Below are positions 1-6,580 of a DNA stretch of 32,382 nt, in pieces. The translations under genes were made by a program, and so were the position numbers. Where the stretch lies: positions 1 to 32,382 of the forward strand of contig JAGBRZ010000033.1 of the NCBI GenBank assembly GCA_017632155.1, written 5' to 3'. Below the pieces are notes generated by a model. It worked only from the letters and a program-made list of their open reading frames with translations. It did not search any database and was not told the origin of the DNA. Numbering within the stretch: the first letter of the stretch is position 1; the number at the start of each line of letters is the position of its first letter. This DNA is from Clostridia bacterium (GTDB lineage Bacteria > Bacillota_A > Clostridia > Oscillospirales > CAG-272).

Positions 1-116
1 AAAAAGCCGAAGCAGAGCTTCGTCTTTTTGAAGCACGGTGGCGAAAGCTGAAGCTTTCGCATTAGTCCGAGGCTCCGCCTCGTGCTCCGTTTAATAAACT
101 TTTCGAGAAAAGTTTC
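1..116 (+). repeat. Extragenic hairpin repeat, copy 1
   Basis: This is a run of short inverted repeats without coding potential. The arms are at 41-49/52-60 (GCGAAAGCT / AGCTTTCGC), 68-73/77-82 (CGAGGC / GCCTCG) and a 20-base palindrome at 96-115 with a T-run/A-run core. The same architecture, GC-rich hairpins followed by a hairpin of the form NNNNCTTTT..AAAAGNNNN, recurs near 18723, 23237, 31998 (inverted) and 32222. It lies upstream of the promoter of the first operon and may also hold the end of an upstream transcript outside the window. Confidence 0.6.
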
Positions 117-156
117 TTAAAAATCTTCAAAAGCTTTCACTCTTTTATAAAACTTC

Positions 157-185
157 TTGACAACACTCGCCTCGCGTGGTAAAAT
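157..185 (+). promoter_or_regulatory. Promoter of the 220-5628 operon
   Basis: A TTGACA box at 157-162 is followed by a 17-base spacer and TAAAAT at 180-185, so transcription should begin near 191-193. This rules out the upstream ATG at 157 as the start of the first gene and supports the start at 220. Confidence 0.75.
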
Positions 186-219
186 TATGTTAATAAAATC
201 TTCATCATTGGAGGTCTTC

Positions 220-1245
220 ATGGAAAATAAAGTTCGTTTTGCCGTCATTGGCACCGAGGGTATCGGCCGCAGTCACATTGACGGTATTTTAGCTACTCAA
301 AACGCCACTCTCGCCGCGCTTTGCGACGTTGACGAGGCGGGTGTCCGCGCTCGTGCCGAAAAGCACGGCCTTCCGACATATTACACCGACTACAAGGATA
401 TGCTCCGCGCGGGAGGCTTTGACTGCGTAGTGGTCTGCTCACCCGACTCCTTCCACAAGGATCAATGCGTTGATTCGCTCGAGGCGGGCTATCACGTCCT
501 CTGCGAAAAGCCGCTTGCTATGCGACTTGACGAATGCGAGGCGATCATTGCCGCCGCACGCGCCTCGGGCAAGAAATTTATGGTCGGTCAGGTCTGCCGA
601 AAGACCCCCGCATTCGCGCTGATGAAGGAAATGGTTGACCGCGGCGACATCGGCGAGCTTTTCTACGTTGAATCCGAATACGCGCACGACTACTCGATCC
701 TCGGCAGAGGCGAGTGGCGCAAGGATCCCTCATATATCCGTCACCCCGTTGTCGGCGGCGGCTGTCACGCAATGGACCTTCTTCGCTGGATCGCGGGCGA
801 CCCCACCGAGGTCTTTGCCTACGCAAACCACAAGGTGCTGACCGATTGGCCAGTTGACGACTGCACGATCTCGATCCTCAAATACCCGAACGAGGTCATC
901 GGCAAGGTGCTGACCTCGATCGGCTGCAAGCGCCCCTACACGATGCGCACACAGATCTTCGGCTCGAAGGGCACCATCCTTGGCGACAACAAATCCTCAT
1001 ATATCACCCTTTTTACGCCCTGCATTGACGAAAAGGGCAAGCACTCCTTCAAGGAAGAGCAGATACCGATCGACATCAACCATCACAATATGGCGGCAGA
1101 GATCGCCGATATGTGCGACATAATCCTTGGCAAAAAGGAGCTCGAGATCGACGTCATCGAGGGCTCGAACACGGTTGCCGTCTGCCTCGCCGCAGTTGAA
1201 TCGGCAAAAACAGGACTCCCCGTCAAACCTCATTATTTCAGTTAA
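220..1245 (+). CDS. Gfo/Idh/MocA family oxidoreductase
   Basis: This 341-aa protein is a likely NAD(P)-dependent sugar or inositol dehydrogenase. Residues 5-16 form the Rossmann nucleotide-binding loop (G-x-x-G-x-G in VIGTEGIG). E96-K97-P98 is the family EKP signature, with the catalytic-type lysine. A later GGGCHAMD segment carries the His and Asp expected in the substrate domain. The length is normal for the family. The start is the ATG at 220, six bases after a GGAGG at 210-214 and downstream of the promoter; an in-frame extension to 157 would overlap the promoter. There is no signal peptide, so it is cytosolic. It is the first gene of a four-gene operon with glycosidase-like proteins, so a sugar released by them is its probable substrate. 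Some members (GH109) are NAD-dependent glycosidases; that cannot be excluded. Confidence 0.9.
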   Translation: MENKVRFAVIGTEGIGRSHIDGILATQNATLAALCDVDEAGVRARAEKHGLPTYYTDYKDMLRAGGFDCVVVCSPDSFHKDQCVDSLEAGYHVLCEKPLAMRLDECEAIIAAARASGKKFMVGQVCRKTPAFALMKEMVDRGDIGELFYVESEYAHDYSILGRGEWRKDPSYIRHPVVGGGCHAMDLLRWIAGDPTEVFAYANHKVLTDWPVDDCTISILKYPNEVIGKVLTSIGCKRPYTMRTQIFGSKGTILGDNKSSYITLFTPCIDEKGKHSFKEEQIPIDINHHNMAAEIADMCDIILGKKELEIDVIEGSNTVAVCLAAVESAKTGLPVKPHYFS

Positions 1246-1260
1246 AGGAAGGTAAAAACC

Positions 1261-2586
1261 ATGTTAAAAGTTGGATTTTCAGAATTTGATATAACCCCAC
1301 CCGTGGGTAAGCTGATGCCCGGCGGCTTCACCGGCTGTCTGACCACCGAGCCTGCGCGCGGCAAGCTTCTTGTCACTGCCGCGGCATTCGAGGTTGACTC
1401 GAGTCCGCTGATCCTCGTTTCCGCGGACACCCTTTCGATTCAGATAAGCACCTGCGACCGTATTCGCAACCGCATTTCCGAGGCAACGGGTGTACCCTTC
1501 GACCGCATTCTCGTTGGCGCGACTCACACTCACACGGGCGGTCAGACCGACTATCAGCTTTGGCTCTGCCCTCCCGACCTTGAAGTTGCATCTCTGACAG
1601 AAGAAGGAATCGTCGGCGCGGCTATTGATGCTTACGGCAAACTTGCGGACGCCGCGATCGGCACGGGCAAGGGTGAAGAAAAGCGTTACAGCTTCTGCCG
1701 CGACATCCACCTTACCGACGGCTCGATCAAGATGAATCCGAGCCGCGCGCACCGCGAGCTTATGGTTGCACCCGTCGACACACCCGACTACTCGGTCAAC
1801 GTGATGCGTATCGACTCCGCAGAGGGCGACGTGCGCGGCTTCATTGTCAACTACGCCAACCACCCCGACTGCCACGCGAAGAACAAGAAGAGCTTCAGCG
1901 CGGACTTTCCCGGTGCACTCCGCCGCGGACTTAAGCGAGTTTACGGCGAGGACGTCTTTGTTCTCTTCTTCAACGGCACCTGTGGCGATGTCAACTGTAT
2001 CGACTGGCTCGGCACCACCTCCGATTCCTACTACGGCGGCACGAAAAACGCGCCCGAGGCTATCGGCGCGGGACTTACCTCGACCGTTGTCGAGATCAAT
2101 GCGGATATCAAGGCAGATAATTCCGCTCCCGATATTGCCGCAATCTCGAAAAACATCGTCCTCGCGCGCCGTTACAAGTCGGAAGCCGACTATGCCTGGG
2201 CGCAGGAGATCGCGAAGGATATGGAATCACACAACGCTATGGACAGAGCATTTGCAACCGAGTATCTTGAGGATGACGGTGACGTCAGCCCCGAGATCCC
2301 CTTCGAGATCCACACCATTCGCCTTGGTGATTGGGCGATCGTCGGTCTGCCCTCCGAGATATTCACCGAAATCGGACGCCGCATCAAGGAAGGCTCGCCC
2401 TTCAAAAACACCGTGGTATTCGAGCTTGCAAACGGCACCCACGGGTACATTTCGACCAAGATACTCCAAGAAAGCACCGCTTATGAAGCAAATGTCAGCA
2501 AATACAACGCCTGCACGGCAAAGGACAGTGCAGAACGCGTTGTCAAAGCCGCGCTGTGTCAGCTTGAGGAACTGAAAAATGTATAA
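1261..2586 (+). CDS. Neutral/alkaline ceramidase N-terminal-like protein
   Basis: This 441-aa protein resembles the N-terminal zinc-amidase domain of neutral ceramidases. It opens with the family-like VGFSEFDITPP segment. H89-T-H91 sits in GATHTHTGG, as in the metal-binding HxH of ceramidases. H201 (NHPDCH), SADFPG at 213-218 and FFNGTCGDVN at 237-246 match further family blocks. True ceramidases are longer and secreted, and this protein has no signal peptide and lacks the usual C-terminal domain. Many bacterial homologues of this size sit in carbohydrate loci with unknown substrates, so an amide bond in a glycoconjugate (for example an N-acyl sugar) is only an inference. The AAAGGAAGG ribosome site lies just after the preceding stop, and the 3' end overlaps the next gene by 8 bases. 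Confidence 0.75.
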   Translation: MLKVGFSEFDITPPVGKLMPGGFTGCLTTEPARGKLLVTAAAFEVDSSPLILVSADTLSIQISTCDRIRNRISEATGVPFDRILVGATHTHTGGQTDYQLWLCPPDLEVASLTEEGIVGAAIDAYGKLADAAIGTGKGEEKRYSFCRDIHLTDGSIKMNPSRAHRELMVAPVDTPDYSVNVMRIDSAEGDVRGFIVNYANHPDCHAKNKKSFSADFPGALRRGLKRVYGEDVFVLFFNGTCGDVNCIDWLGTTSDSYYGGTKNAPEAIGAGLTSTVVEINADIKADNSAPDIAAISKNIVLARRYKSEADYAWAQEIAKDMESHNAMDRAFATEYLEDDGDVSPEIPFEIHTIRLGDWAIVGLPSEIFTEIGRRIKEGSPFKNTVVFELANGTHGYISTKILQESTAYEANVSKYNACTAKDSAERVVKAALCQLEELKNV

Positions 2587-4540
2587 GATATTCAAATATT
2601 CAAGTCACCCCACCGTCGATTTCGCCGCCGAGGAGCTGAAAAAATATATCAGAATGATGATGCCTCGGTGCGGTGAGATCGAGATCACAACCGACGAGCG
2701 CGACGGTGACGGCTTCGTGCTTGCACTCTCTGCCGACATCGGCATTGATATGCCCGAAACCGATGTCCCCGAGCTTGACGACGTCGTTGTTATTAACACG
2801 AACGAGCGCGGCGGCATCATTGCGGCGAGCAATCCGCGTGCGCTTTTGATCGCGGTTTACGAATACCTCCGCAAAAACGGATGCGAATGGCTCTATCCCG
2901 GAGTTGACGGCGAGTTTATCCCCGTTATCGAATCTCTTGCCGCAGTAAATTACCGCAAAATGGCAGATATGCGCGTGCGCGCGCAATGCAACGAGGGCGC
3001 GGAATATCAGGGCTCGATGATCGAAACCATCGATTTCACGCCCAAGATCGGGCTCAACTCCTATATGCTCGAGTTCGACAACCCCAAAACCTACTATAAT
3101 TCCTATTACAACCACAGAAGCAATCTCGCCAACCGCTCGCCCGAGCCGATCACCTCCGAGCAGGTGCTTCAATGGAAGCGCGCGTGCGAGGCGGAGATCG
3201 CAAAGAGATCGCTTATCTTTCAGGATATGGGACACGGTTGGACGGCCGAGCCCTTCGGCATTGACACCACCGAGGGATGGGCGAAGGATGCGGAAAATCC
3301 GATTCCCGAGGAGAGCCGTGATTTCGTGGCTCTTTGCGAAGGATCGCGCTCGCTTTACCACGGAGTTGCGCTGAACACGAATTTCTGTATGTCGAACCCC
3401 AAGGCGCGCGGAATCGTGGCAAAGGCTATCGCCGATTACGCCGAGATCAGCCCGCAGGTGAATTATCTCCACGTTTGGCTTGCCGACAACAGAAACAACC
3501 ATTGCGAATGCGATGAGTGCCGTAAAAAAACCGTTTCGGATTGGTACGTTATGCTGCTCAACGCCATCGACGAGGAGCTTACGGCGCGCAACCTTGCAAC
3601 CCGAATTGCCTATATCGCATATTACGACACCGCATTCCCGCCCTTGACAGAAAAGATCAAGAACCCCGACCGTTTTGTGCTTCTGCTTGCTGCGATCACT
3701 CGAGATTACACCGAAACGCCCGATATGTCTGCATCCGGAGGCGAGCTTCCAAAGTTCGTATTGAACAAAAACGTCTTCCCGAGCGACCTTGGGGACTACA
3801 TCCGCTATTCCGAAGGATGGCAGGAAACGGCATTTACACCGAAATTCTGCTACGAATACCACTTCTGGATACATCAGTATTATGATTTCGGCGGAATCCG
3901 ACTTGCCGAGCGGCTTTACGAGGACGTCCGCGCCTACCGCGATGCGGGATTCTTCGGCATCATTCAGGACGGCTCGCAGCGCTCCTTCTTCCCGAACGGA
4001 TTCCCATTCTACGTCTACTCGCGCGCGATGTACGACAAGGAAGTAAGCTTTGAGGAGCTCCGCGAGGACTATTTCAGCCACGCATACGGCGAAAATTGGC
4101 GCGAGATCTCGGCTTATCTCGAGAAGATCTCGGATATCTTCGACGTAAAATACCTCGAGGTTCCGCACAGATCGACGGCGGCAAGAAAGCTCATCTCGCC
4201 CAAGCGTGCCGAAGCACTCAAAAAGATAGCTCCCCTTTGCGCTGAAATGGCAAAAAAGATCCGTGCGTGGAGAAAAGTTCCCCAAAAGCGAATTTTCAGC
4301 CTTTCGATGCGCATCCTCGAGCTTCACGCCGAATATTGCGTGGGTCTTGCCGAGAGTATGATCCTCACCGCCGAGGGGAAGGCTGACGAGGCTTTCGATG
4401 CATTCAACGCCCTCTTTGACTCCTTCGGACGCCACGAATTTGAGATCGAACGCTATTTTGACCACCACCTTGCATACTCCGCACTAAAGCGCAGTTTGCA
4501 CGCGGGAAAAAACAGAATTATTACGGAGGAAATTGGATAA
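2579..4540 (+). CDS. DUF4838 domain protein (putative glycoside hydrolase)
   Basis: This is a 653-aa protein without a signal peptide. Residues 1-125 look like the alpha/beta accessory domain found before the catalytic barrel in GH67 and GH20-type enzymes, ending in the typical GCEWLYPG at 101-108. The central part matches DUF4838. Its hallmark is the cysteine cluster C309-E-C311-D-E-C314 followed by a YVMLLNAIDEEL-type helix, and an upstream D303 lies in LADNRN. DUF4838 members are suspected glycosidases, but I know of no firm substrate. The start codon overlaps the ceramidase-like gene by 8 bases and the stop overlaps the next start by one base, so translation is coupled. The partners point to breakdown of an amino-sugar-containing or acidic glycan inside the cell. 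Confidence 0.8.
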   Translation: MYKIFKYSSHPTVDFAAEELKKYIRMMMPRCGEIEITTDERDGDGFVLALSADIGIDMPETDVPELDDVVVINTNERGGIIAASNPRALLIAVYEYLRKNGCEWLYPGVDGEFIPVIESLAAVNYRKMADMRVRAQCNEGAEYQGSMIETIDFTPKIGLNSYMLEFDNPKTYYNSYYNHRSNLANRSPEPITSEQVLQWKRACEAEIAKRSLIFQDMGHGWTAEPFGIDTTEGWAKDAENPIPEESRDFVALCEGSRSLYHGVALNTNFCMSNPKARGIVAKAIADYAEISPQVNYLHVWLADNRNNHCECDECRKKTVSDWYVMLLNAIDEELTARNLATRIAYIAYYDTAFPPLTEKIKNPDRFVLLLAAITRDYTETPDMSASGGELPKFVLNKNVFPSDLGDYIRYSEGWQETAFTPKFCYEYHFWIHQYYDFGGIRLAERLYEDVRAYRDAGFFGIIQDGSQRSFFPNGFPFYVYSRAMYDKEVSFEELREDYFSHAYGENWREISAYLEKISDIFDVKYLEVPHRSTAARKLISPKRAEALKKIAPLCAEMAKKIRAWRKVPQKRIFSLSMRILELHAEYCVGLAESMILTAEGKADEAFDAFNALFDSFGRHEFEIERYFDHHLAYSALKRSLHAGKNRIITEEIG

Positions 4541-5628
4541 TGAAGCATTTTATCATCGGACGTACCGAAAACGGATTTTACCGCTATCAGGGTTGGCCGA
4601 CCGTTTGCATTGACGAGGACGGCGTGCTTTACACCGTTTGCTCGGGAAACAGACTCGGACATCTTTGCGTTTTCGGCAAAAACTTCCTTTACAAAAGCTC
4701 GGACGGCGGCGAGAGCTGGACTCCGCCCATGGTCATCAACGACACCTACCTTGACGACCGCGACGCGGGAATCACATACCTCGGCGGCGGCAAGATGCTT
4801 CTGACCTATTTCTGCCACCCCTGGCAGTTTTATGCCGAAAGACGCGGTTGGATCGACAGCTATGCAAACGACGTCACCCGCCCGATGGCAGAGGGCATAC
4901 TAAATGGTTATGCCAATCTCCCCGATGAGCTCAACAAATACGGCTCATTCGTCCGTCTTTCGCAGGATTACGGAAACACTTGGGGTGAGGCTATCAAGGT
5001 TCCCGTCACCGCTCCCCACGGCCCGATCAAGCTGAAAAACGGCAAGCTTTTCTTCCTCGGCAAGGAATTCCATTCGGGCGATGAATCGCTCGAGCAGGGC
5101 GCGATCTACGCCTTTGAGAGTGCCGATGACGGAAAGACTTGGCAAAAGCTTTGCGGAATTGAATTTCCCGAGGGACTTGGCAAGTCCAATATGCACGAGC
5201 CTCACGCGATCGAGTTGCCCGACGGCACTATCCTCGGTGCTATACGCGCGCAAGGCGAGGGCGTGCCGCACAAATTCTCGATCTTCACTTGCAGCTCGAC
5301 CGACGGCGGAAAGAGCTTTTCGCATCCCGAATGCCTCGGAATCAGCGGTTCGCCCCCTCACCTTATGCTCCACTCGTCGGGCGCGCTCATTCTCACCTAC
5401 GGTCGACGCGAAGCTCCCTTCGGCGAGCGCGTGATGATCAGCCGCGACGGCGGTGTGACTTGGGGCGAGGAACATATTCTCACCGAAGCTTACTGCAACG
5501 ACCTCGGCTACCCCGCAACCACCGAACTCCCCGACGGCTCGCTCGTCACCGTCTATTACGAAAGATATAAGGACGATAAATTCACCTCGATACTATGCGC
5601 AAAGTGGAGAATTGAGGAGTTTGAATAA
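4540..5628 (+). CDS. BNR/Asp-box sialidase-like protein
   Basis: This is a 362-aa six-bladed beta-propeller of the sialidase superfamily. Five Asp-box-like repeats are visible: SSDGGESW 53-60, SQDYGNTW 141-148, SADDGKTW 194-201, STDGGKSF 253-260 and SRDGGVTW 301-308. R15 in YRYQGWPT sits where the first arginine of the sialidase triad usually lies. R236 and R289/R290 are candidates for the other two, and Y339/Y340 for the nucleophile. The size suits a bare propeller without lectin domains or a signal peptide. The family includes exo-sialidases but also other propeller hydrolases and lyases, so the substrate is open. It is the last gene of the operon. No dedicated strong terminator follows; the nearest is the one belonging to the antisense RNA at 5716-5762. 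Confidence 0.8.
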   Translation: MKHFIIGRTENGFYRYQGWPTVCIDEDGVLYTVCSGNRLGHLCVFGKNFLYKSSDGGESWTPPMVINDTYLDDRDAGITYLGGGKMLLTYFCHPWQFYAERRGWIDSYANDVTRPMAEGILNGYANLPDELNKYGSFVRLSQDYGNTWGEAIKVPVTAPHGPIKLKNGKLFFLGKEFHSGDESLEQGAIYAFESADDGKTWQKLCGIEFPEGLGKSNMHEPHAIELPDGTILGAIRAQGEGVPHKFSIFTCSSTDGGKSFSHPECLGISGSPPHLMLHSSGALILTYGRREAPFGERVMISRDGGVTWGEEHILTEAYCNDLGYPATTELPDGSLVTVYYERYKDDKFTSILCAKWRIEEFE

Positions 5629-5637
5629 AAATAAAAA

Positions 5638-5659
5638 ATGAGTTGACAAAACAACTCAT
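5638..5659 (+). promoter_or_regulatory. Inverted repeat over the antisense-RNA -35 box
   Basis: ATGAGTTG at 5638-5645 is perfectly complementary to CAACTCAT at 5652-5659, with a 6-base loop. The left arm contains the first bases of the TTGACA box of the antitoxin promoter. It lies 10 bases after the sialidase-like gene, so it is either a weak intrinsic terminator of that operon or an operator for the antisense promoter. Confidence 0.45.
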
Positions 5660-5671
5660 TTGTGATATAAT
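5643..5671 (+). promoter_or_regulatory. Promoter of the antisense antitoxin RNA
   Basis: A perfect consensus: TTGACA at 5643-5648, a 17-base spacer and TATAAT at 5666-5671, with initiation expected near 5678. No open reading frame follows, but a strong terminator lies about 85 bases on, as expected for a small RNA gene. Confidence 0.85.
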
Positions 5672-5677
5672 AATAAC

Positions 5678-5762
5678 GGAGAGCACCGATGACGGTTGCT
5701 TCCGCTAAGTGATTAAGAAATAACCGCCTTAGGTTGCAAGCAGAAGGCGGTTATTTCTTTTT
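5678..5762 (+). ncRNA. Antisense RNA, type I antitoxin of the Hol-Tox locus
   Basis: This is a short transcript of about 85 bases, predicted from a consensus promoter and a terminator with a 15-bp stem. It runs convergently to the toxin gene. Its end overlaps the toxin stop codon region and the toxin mRNA 3' untranslated region, which would give base pairing along the shared terminator segment. This convergent arrangement with a shared terminator hairpin is typical of Firmicutes type I toxin-antitoxin loci. That the RNA silences the toxin is inference from the layout. Confidence 0.7.
5716..5762. terminator. Bidirectional terminator shared by toxin mRNA and antisense RNA
   Basis: A perfect 15-bp stem (5716-5730 with 5744-5758) and a 13-base loop are followed by a T-run on the plus strand. 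Read on the minus strand it follows the toxin stop directly and is followed by TTTCTTAATC. It is also the first strong terminator after the 220-5628 operon. Confidence 0.85.
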
Positions 5763-5856
5763 ATTTGCGGTCATTGAAGTATTTATACAACAAGTCGGCA
5801 AAAGCGATAAATATGCTGATAATCATTAACAGTTGTGTTAAGGTTATGTATTCCAT
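5761..5856 (-). CDS. Hol-Tox family holin-like toxin peptide (31 aa)
   Basis: This small gene encodes a peptide starting MEYITLTQLLMIISIF and ending YKYFNDRK. It has one hydrophobic helix (about residues 6-24) with a short charged tail, the form of the putative holin-like toxins (Hol-Tox) of Firmicutes. Such peptides are thought to insert in and depolarise the membrane. The start at 5856-5854 is preceded eight bases upstream by GGGAGG (5870-5865), an excellent ribosome site. The leader can fold over that site (see the leader entry), and an antisense RNA runs into the 3' end. The family call is from memory of the sequence type; size, context and the single helix all fit. Confidence 0.8.
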   Translation of the reverse strand: MEYITLTQLLMIISIFIAFADLLYKYFNDRK

Positions 5857-5964
5857 ATTATCAACCTCCCTTCCTTGTAGTGAAGGGAGTAGAAATATGC
5901 TCCCTTCCGAAAAGGGAAGCAACCACCACCGTTTATGGTGTTCTCCGGGTATCTTGCGATACCG
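5857..5964 (-). promoter_or_regulatory. Structured toxin leader with ribosome-site-sequestering hairpin
   Basis: The leader of about 105 bases holds a small hairpin (GGTATC/GATACC, 5948-5963) and two alternative stems. GGAAGGGAG occurs twice, at 5900-5908 and at 5866-5874 (read on the minus strand), with CTTCCCTC-type complement (minus CTCCCTTC, 5882-5889) between them. The middle arm can pair with the upstream copy and leave the ribosome site free, or with the downstream copy, which contains the ribosome site. Such leaders commonly delay toxin translation in type I systems. Confidence 0.65.
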
Positions 5965-5969
5965 TGACT

Positions 5970-5998
5970 ATTATATCACATTTGTCGAAATATGTCAA
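5970..5998 (-). promoter_or_regulatory. Promoter of the Hol-Tox toxin gene
   Basis: On the minus strand TTGACA (5998-5993), a 17-base spacer and TATAAT (5975-5970) form a consensus promoter about 115 bases before the toxin start. The spacer end and -10 region (TGTGATATAATA) are the same as in the antisense promoter. Confidence 0.85.
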
Positions 5999-6002
5999 CC
6001 TT

Positions 6003-6039
6003 AAAAAGCACGCGGAATTGCATTTTGCAATTCCGCGTG
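6003..6039 (-). terminator. Terminator of the 12055-6044 operon
   Basis: A perfect 14-bp stem (6009-6022 with 6026-6039) with a 3-base loop is followed on the minus strand by CTTTTTAA. It lies five bases after the stop of the HAD gene. Confidence 0.85.
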
Positions 6040-6043
6040 TCTT

Positions 6044-6580
6044 TCATATGCTCATAATAGCCTCAAGAACATTCTCCGCAATCATATCGGCTTCGTGGTC
6101 TGCCCAAGTGTTTCGGTATTTGCCAAGACTGTCTTTTCCTCCACCGGTCAAAACAAGAATTCCCTTGCAACCAGCGTTGTGCGCCAGAACGATCTCGTTC
6201 TTTCCCATATCGCCGATAACGTAGGACTGCGACACGTCAATAGAGTACTTTTCCGCACACTGATCGATAAAGCCTGTTTTAGGCTTTTTACAGTTGCAGT
6301 TATCACTGCTTTGATGCGGGCAGAAAAGGAATTCATCTATCAACGATTCATCAGAATTGAACTCATTCAAAATGCGATCGTGCTCACGCAAGTAGACGTC
6401 AAGCGGCAAAATTCCCTTGCTTATCTTACTTTGATTTGTGATGATAATATTCAAATACCCTTTATTTTTTGCTAAAGCAAGTGCTTCTTTGGCAAAAGGA
6501 TATGGAGAGAAACTGTCGATATTTGCAGTTGCCTCGCCGCCGAGAGTTCCTTGAAGATCGTAAAAAATTGCTTTTTTCAT
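6044..6580 (-). CDS. HAD-IIIA family phosphatase-like protein with altered motif I
   Basis: This 178-aa cytosolic protein resembles the histidinol-phosphatase/GmhB branch of the HAD superfamily. Visible features are motif I (YDLQGT, residues 7-12), motif II (TNQSKISKG), and a zinc-binding type segment C-P-H...C-x-C-x-K-P-K. A motif IV-like VIGDMGKNE follows. The nucleophile position D8 is kept, but the second aspartate of DxD, the general acid/base of HAD phosphatases, is Gln10. The acidic residue after GD is also shifted. Activity may therefore be reduced or different. The ATG overlaps the stop of the upstream DUF4038 gene (ATGA), so it is the last gene of that operon. A role on a sugar phosphate is inferred from family and context only. 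Confidence 0.8.
   Translation of the reverse strand: MKKAIFYDLQGTLGGEATANIDSFSPYPFAKEALALAKNKGYLNIIITNQSKISKGILPLDVYLREHDRILNEFNSDESLIDEFLFCPHQSSDNCNCKKPKTGFIDQCAEKYSIDVSQSYVIGDMGKNEIVLAHNAGCKGILVLTGGGKDSLGKYRNTWADHEADMIAENVLEAIMSI

Noticed and set aside
157..219. A longer first gene starting at the ATG at 157.
   Set aside because: The TTGACA and TAAAAT boxes lie at 157-185, so this ATG would precede the transcription start, while the ATG at 220 has a good ribosome site.
220..1245. Naming the first gene as a GH109 glycosidase.
   Set aside because: GH109 belongs to the same superfamily, but nothing in the sequence separates it from ordinary dehydrogenases, and the characterised ones are exported.
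2600..4468. A 622-aa open frame antisense to the DUF4838 gene.
   Set aside because: It is a mirror of codon use: the sense gene rarely uses TTA, CTA and TCA codons, so the opposite frame stays open. It has no ribosome site and no domain.
5765..6224. Plus-strand open frames across the toxin locus.
   Set aside because: They cross terminators and promoters and lack ribosome sites; the minus-strand 31-aa toxin has all the expected signals.
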